Both the position numbers and the translations under genes were made by a program. From NCBI RefSeq assembly GCF_001456115.1, contig NZ_CP013264.1:1313501-1377500 (forward strand): 64,000 bases of DNA, in the 5' to 3' direction. Source of the DNA: Sphingobium baderi. GTDB taxonomy: Bacteria; Pseudomonadota; Alphaproteobacteria; Sphingomonadales; Sphingomonadaceae. Below the pieces are notes generated by a model. The model was not told the origin of the DNA and ran no database searches. It saw only the letters and a list, made by a program, of their open reading frames with translations. Below, in pieces: positions 62,349 to 64,000 of the stretch (position 1 is the stretch's first letter; each line of letters begins with the position of its first letter).

Positions 62349-64000
62349 CAGAAGCGGCTCCGGATGCCGGCATAGAAACTGCGGCCCAGGCTGCCATAGC
62401 CGCTTGCCGTTTCATAATGCTTGTCCGACAGATTCTCGACCCGGCCATAGAGCGCCAAGCCCGGCAGCACCTGCCAGTCGGCGCGCAGATCGGTCAGCCA
62501 GTAATCGTCCAGCTTGAATGTGCCCGTAGCCCGATCATAAGTCTCACCCGAATAGCGGACCGCCACGCTGGCCTTCAGATTGAAGGGGAAGCGATAGCCT
62601 AGCTCGCCATTCGCCATATGCCGGGGAACACGCTGAAGCTGGCGGCCATAGGTGCTGCCGATCGTCCGGTCCTCGGCCTTGATCCAGCTATAATTGGTGT
62701 TCGCGAACAGGCCCCGCCATTCCAGCGAGCCGGACAGTTCGATCCCCTTGGCGTGGCTCTTCTTCACATTGGCATAATAGCCGAAGCGTTCGACCGTCGT
62801 GCCGGGAATATAGCAATTGGAGGGCACGTCGCTCGGGCAGTAAGAGAAGTCGATCAGATTGTCGGTATCGCGCTCGAACCAGGTGGCGGACAGACGCGCA
62901 ATCTTACCCATCGCCTGTTCAAATCCGACTTCCCAGCCCTTCGCCTTTTCGGGGCGCAGACCGGCCGATCCATAGTCGCTGAAAAGCTGATAGAGCGAAG
63001 GAGCCTTGAACCCTTCGTCATAGCTGGCCCGCAGCACGGTATTTCCTTCATGTAGGGACCAGACCGCCCCGCCGTTGAAAACCGTGTTGTTGCCGAAACG
63101 GCTGTTATGGTCCCGGCGCACGCCTCCGTTCAGCGTTACGCCCGCAATGGGCGTGAGGCGGATTTCGCCATAGAGGCTGTTGGTATCGGTGCGGTAAGGC
63201 GTCAGCACATAGGGCGCGGCGCTGTCATTCGGGGAAGCGGTGGTCATCCGCTGTTCGTCCCGTTCCGCGCCGAAGACGATCTGGACCATGTCGGACGGCT
63301 TCAAAGTGCCCTGATATTCATAGCGGCGCACGCGACCATGCGCGTCGAAATTCATGGGCCGTATTGCGCGGGCGGGATTGAAATTCTCGCGATCCGTTTC
63401 GCTTTGCAGAATGGCGAGGCGGTTGGTGAAGCGTCCATCGAGCAGCACCGCATTCAATCCCGCATAAAGCGTCCATTCCTCCGTTGCGCCATATTCAGGC
63501 GTGTCGCCCGCGAAGCCGTCGAAATCATTGCGCCCTTTCGCCCAATAGCCGCGCAAGTCCACCGAGATTTCGGATGACAGCCGCACGGTGGCCGTGCCGC
63601 TTGCCGCGCGGCGGCGATAGCCGTCATCCTCGGTGCCGCTGGACCGGGCGGATATGCCGTCGGTGGAGAAAGTCGATCCCGACACGCGCCAGTCGATCAG
63701 GTCGCTGGTGCCGCCCACTGCCGCGCGGGTATTCATCGTGTCGCGCGATCCGCCTTCGAAGGAAAAGCTGCCCTCCAGCGCCTTGGTGGCGCGCGCCGTC
63801 TGGACATTGACCACGCCGCCGATGGCGTCGCTGCCCCACAGGATCGATTGCGGCCCGCGCAATATCTCGATCCGGGCGATGTCGTCGGCAAACAGGTTCG
63901 AAAAGCCATAGCCGCCAGCCGTGGACGAAGGGTCGGAAATCCGCATCCCGTCGATCACCATCACGCTCTGGCCCGCATCCGCGCCCCGGATACGGATCGA
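62348..64000 (-). CDS. TonB-dependent receptor, BtuB-like (5' end missing)
   Basis: The last ~550 codons are present; the gene runs off the right edge. The visible part begins in the plug domain (GADAGQSVMVIDGMRI, then DIARIEILRGPQSILWGSDAIGG), continues through a 22-strand barrel with alternating aromatic strands, and ends with the barrel signature F (FYAGIRSRF). As the first gene of a cobalamin operon it is probably a cobalamin receptor. Any B12 riboswitch would lie beyond the window. Confidence 0.9.
   Translation of the reverse strand, partial: SIRIRGADAGQSVMVIDGMRISDPSSTAGGYGFSNLFADDIARIEILRGPQSILWGSDAIGGVVNVQTARATKALEGSFSFEGGSRDTMNTRAAVGGTSDLIDWRVSGSTFSTDGISARSSGTEDDGYRRRAASGTATVRLSSEISVDLRGYWAKGRNDFDGFAGDTPEYGATEEWTLYAGLNAVLLDGRFTNRLAILQSETDRENFNPARAIRPMNFDAHGRVRRYEYQGTLKPSDMVQIVFGAERDEQRMTTASPNDSAAPYVLTPYRTDTNSLYGEIRLTPIAGVTLNGGVRRDHNSRFGNNTVFNGGAVWSLHEGNTVLRASYDEGFKAPSLYQLFSDYGSAGLRPEKAKGWEVGFEQAMGKIARLSATWFERDTDNLIDFSYCPSDVPSNCYIPGTTVERFGYYANVKKSHAKGIELSGSLEWRGLFANTNYSWIKAEDRTIGSTYGRQLQRVPRHMANGELGYRFPFNLKASVAVRYSGETYDRATGTFKLDDYWLTDLRADWQVLPGLALYGRVENLSDKHYETASGYGSLGRSFYAGIRSRF

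Noticed and set aside
1..64000. tRNA or rRNA genes, CRISPR arrays, insertion sequences, prophage
   Set aside because: No clover-leaf, rRNA, spaced direct repeats or transposase/integrase-like proteins were recognised by eye. The intergenic repeats have no coding content.

Overview
This 64 kb window is chromosomal DNA from an alphaproteobacterium of the order Sphingomonadales, most likely the Sphingobium/Sphingomonas group. The evidence is the high G+C content, gene content and protein style, the flgA-M-N and fliA arrangement, and short intergenic repeats built on a GCTGAGCGAAGTCGAAG core. No rRNA, tRNA, CRISPR array, insertion sequence or prophage was seen. The placement is inferred from gene content and was not checked by a search.

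Layout. (1) 1-3180: the end of argG, an EF-hand exported protein, and an OmpR-type response regulator with its histidine kinase. (2) 3413-42062: one continuous flagellar supercluster. The minus strand carries motB-motA, then flgL-K-J-I-H-G, then flgF-E-D-C-B. The plus strand carries a second MotA/MotB-like pair, flgA-flgM-flgN, and a lytic transglycosylase with flhA and fliA. An opgG-opgH pair for periplasmic glucan synthesis and fliC follow on the minus strand. A sigma-54 activator with fliE-F-G-H-I-J-K-L-M-N-O-P-Q-R-flhB, an uncharacterised gene and fliD-fliS complete the block on the plus strand. (3) 42216-45453: argD, argF, hslO. (4) 45611-52065: a DUF3617-like protein, queC, queE, two exported proteins of unknown function, lipB, a membrane protein, a GNAT enzyme, hemF and trmL. 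(5) 52273-56227: the cytochrome bc1 genes petABC, then apt and an mtnN-like nucleosidase. (6) 56328-64000: the sulfate-activation genes cysD-cysNC, a LuxR-type regulator, and a cobalamin salvage cluster (cobU/P, cobT, a DUF1636 protein and a TonB-dependent receptor cut by the window end).

How the flagellar genes work together. The intergenic DNA shows a readable cascade. A tandem CtrA-like box and a TTGCCG-N5-CGGCAA dyad lie in front of the sigma-54 activator gene that heads the fliE...flhB block. Good sigma-54 (-24/-12) promoters lie in front of flgB, flgG, flgA and the slt-flhA-fliA operon. The same dyad sits upstream of the flgB promoter. FliA (sigma-28) made from the slt-flhA-fliA operon can then read promoters of the form TAAA-N15-NCCGTWNT in front of fliC, fliD, motA, the uncharacterised gene at 39676 and, more weakly, flgM. 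FlgM would restrain FliA until the hook is complete.

The most interesting items are: the uncharacterised sigma-28-type gene (39676-40146); the second, reduced stator-like pair divergent from flgB; the shared dyad enhancer; a FliM lacking the usual N-terminal CheY-binding peptide, with two mutually exclusive hairpins over its ribosome-binding site; a cysteine-free FlgH; and a perfect palindrome that covers the Shine-Dalgarno sequence of the LuxR-type gene next to cysD.
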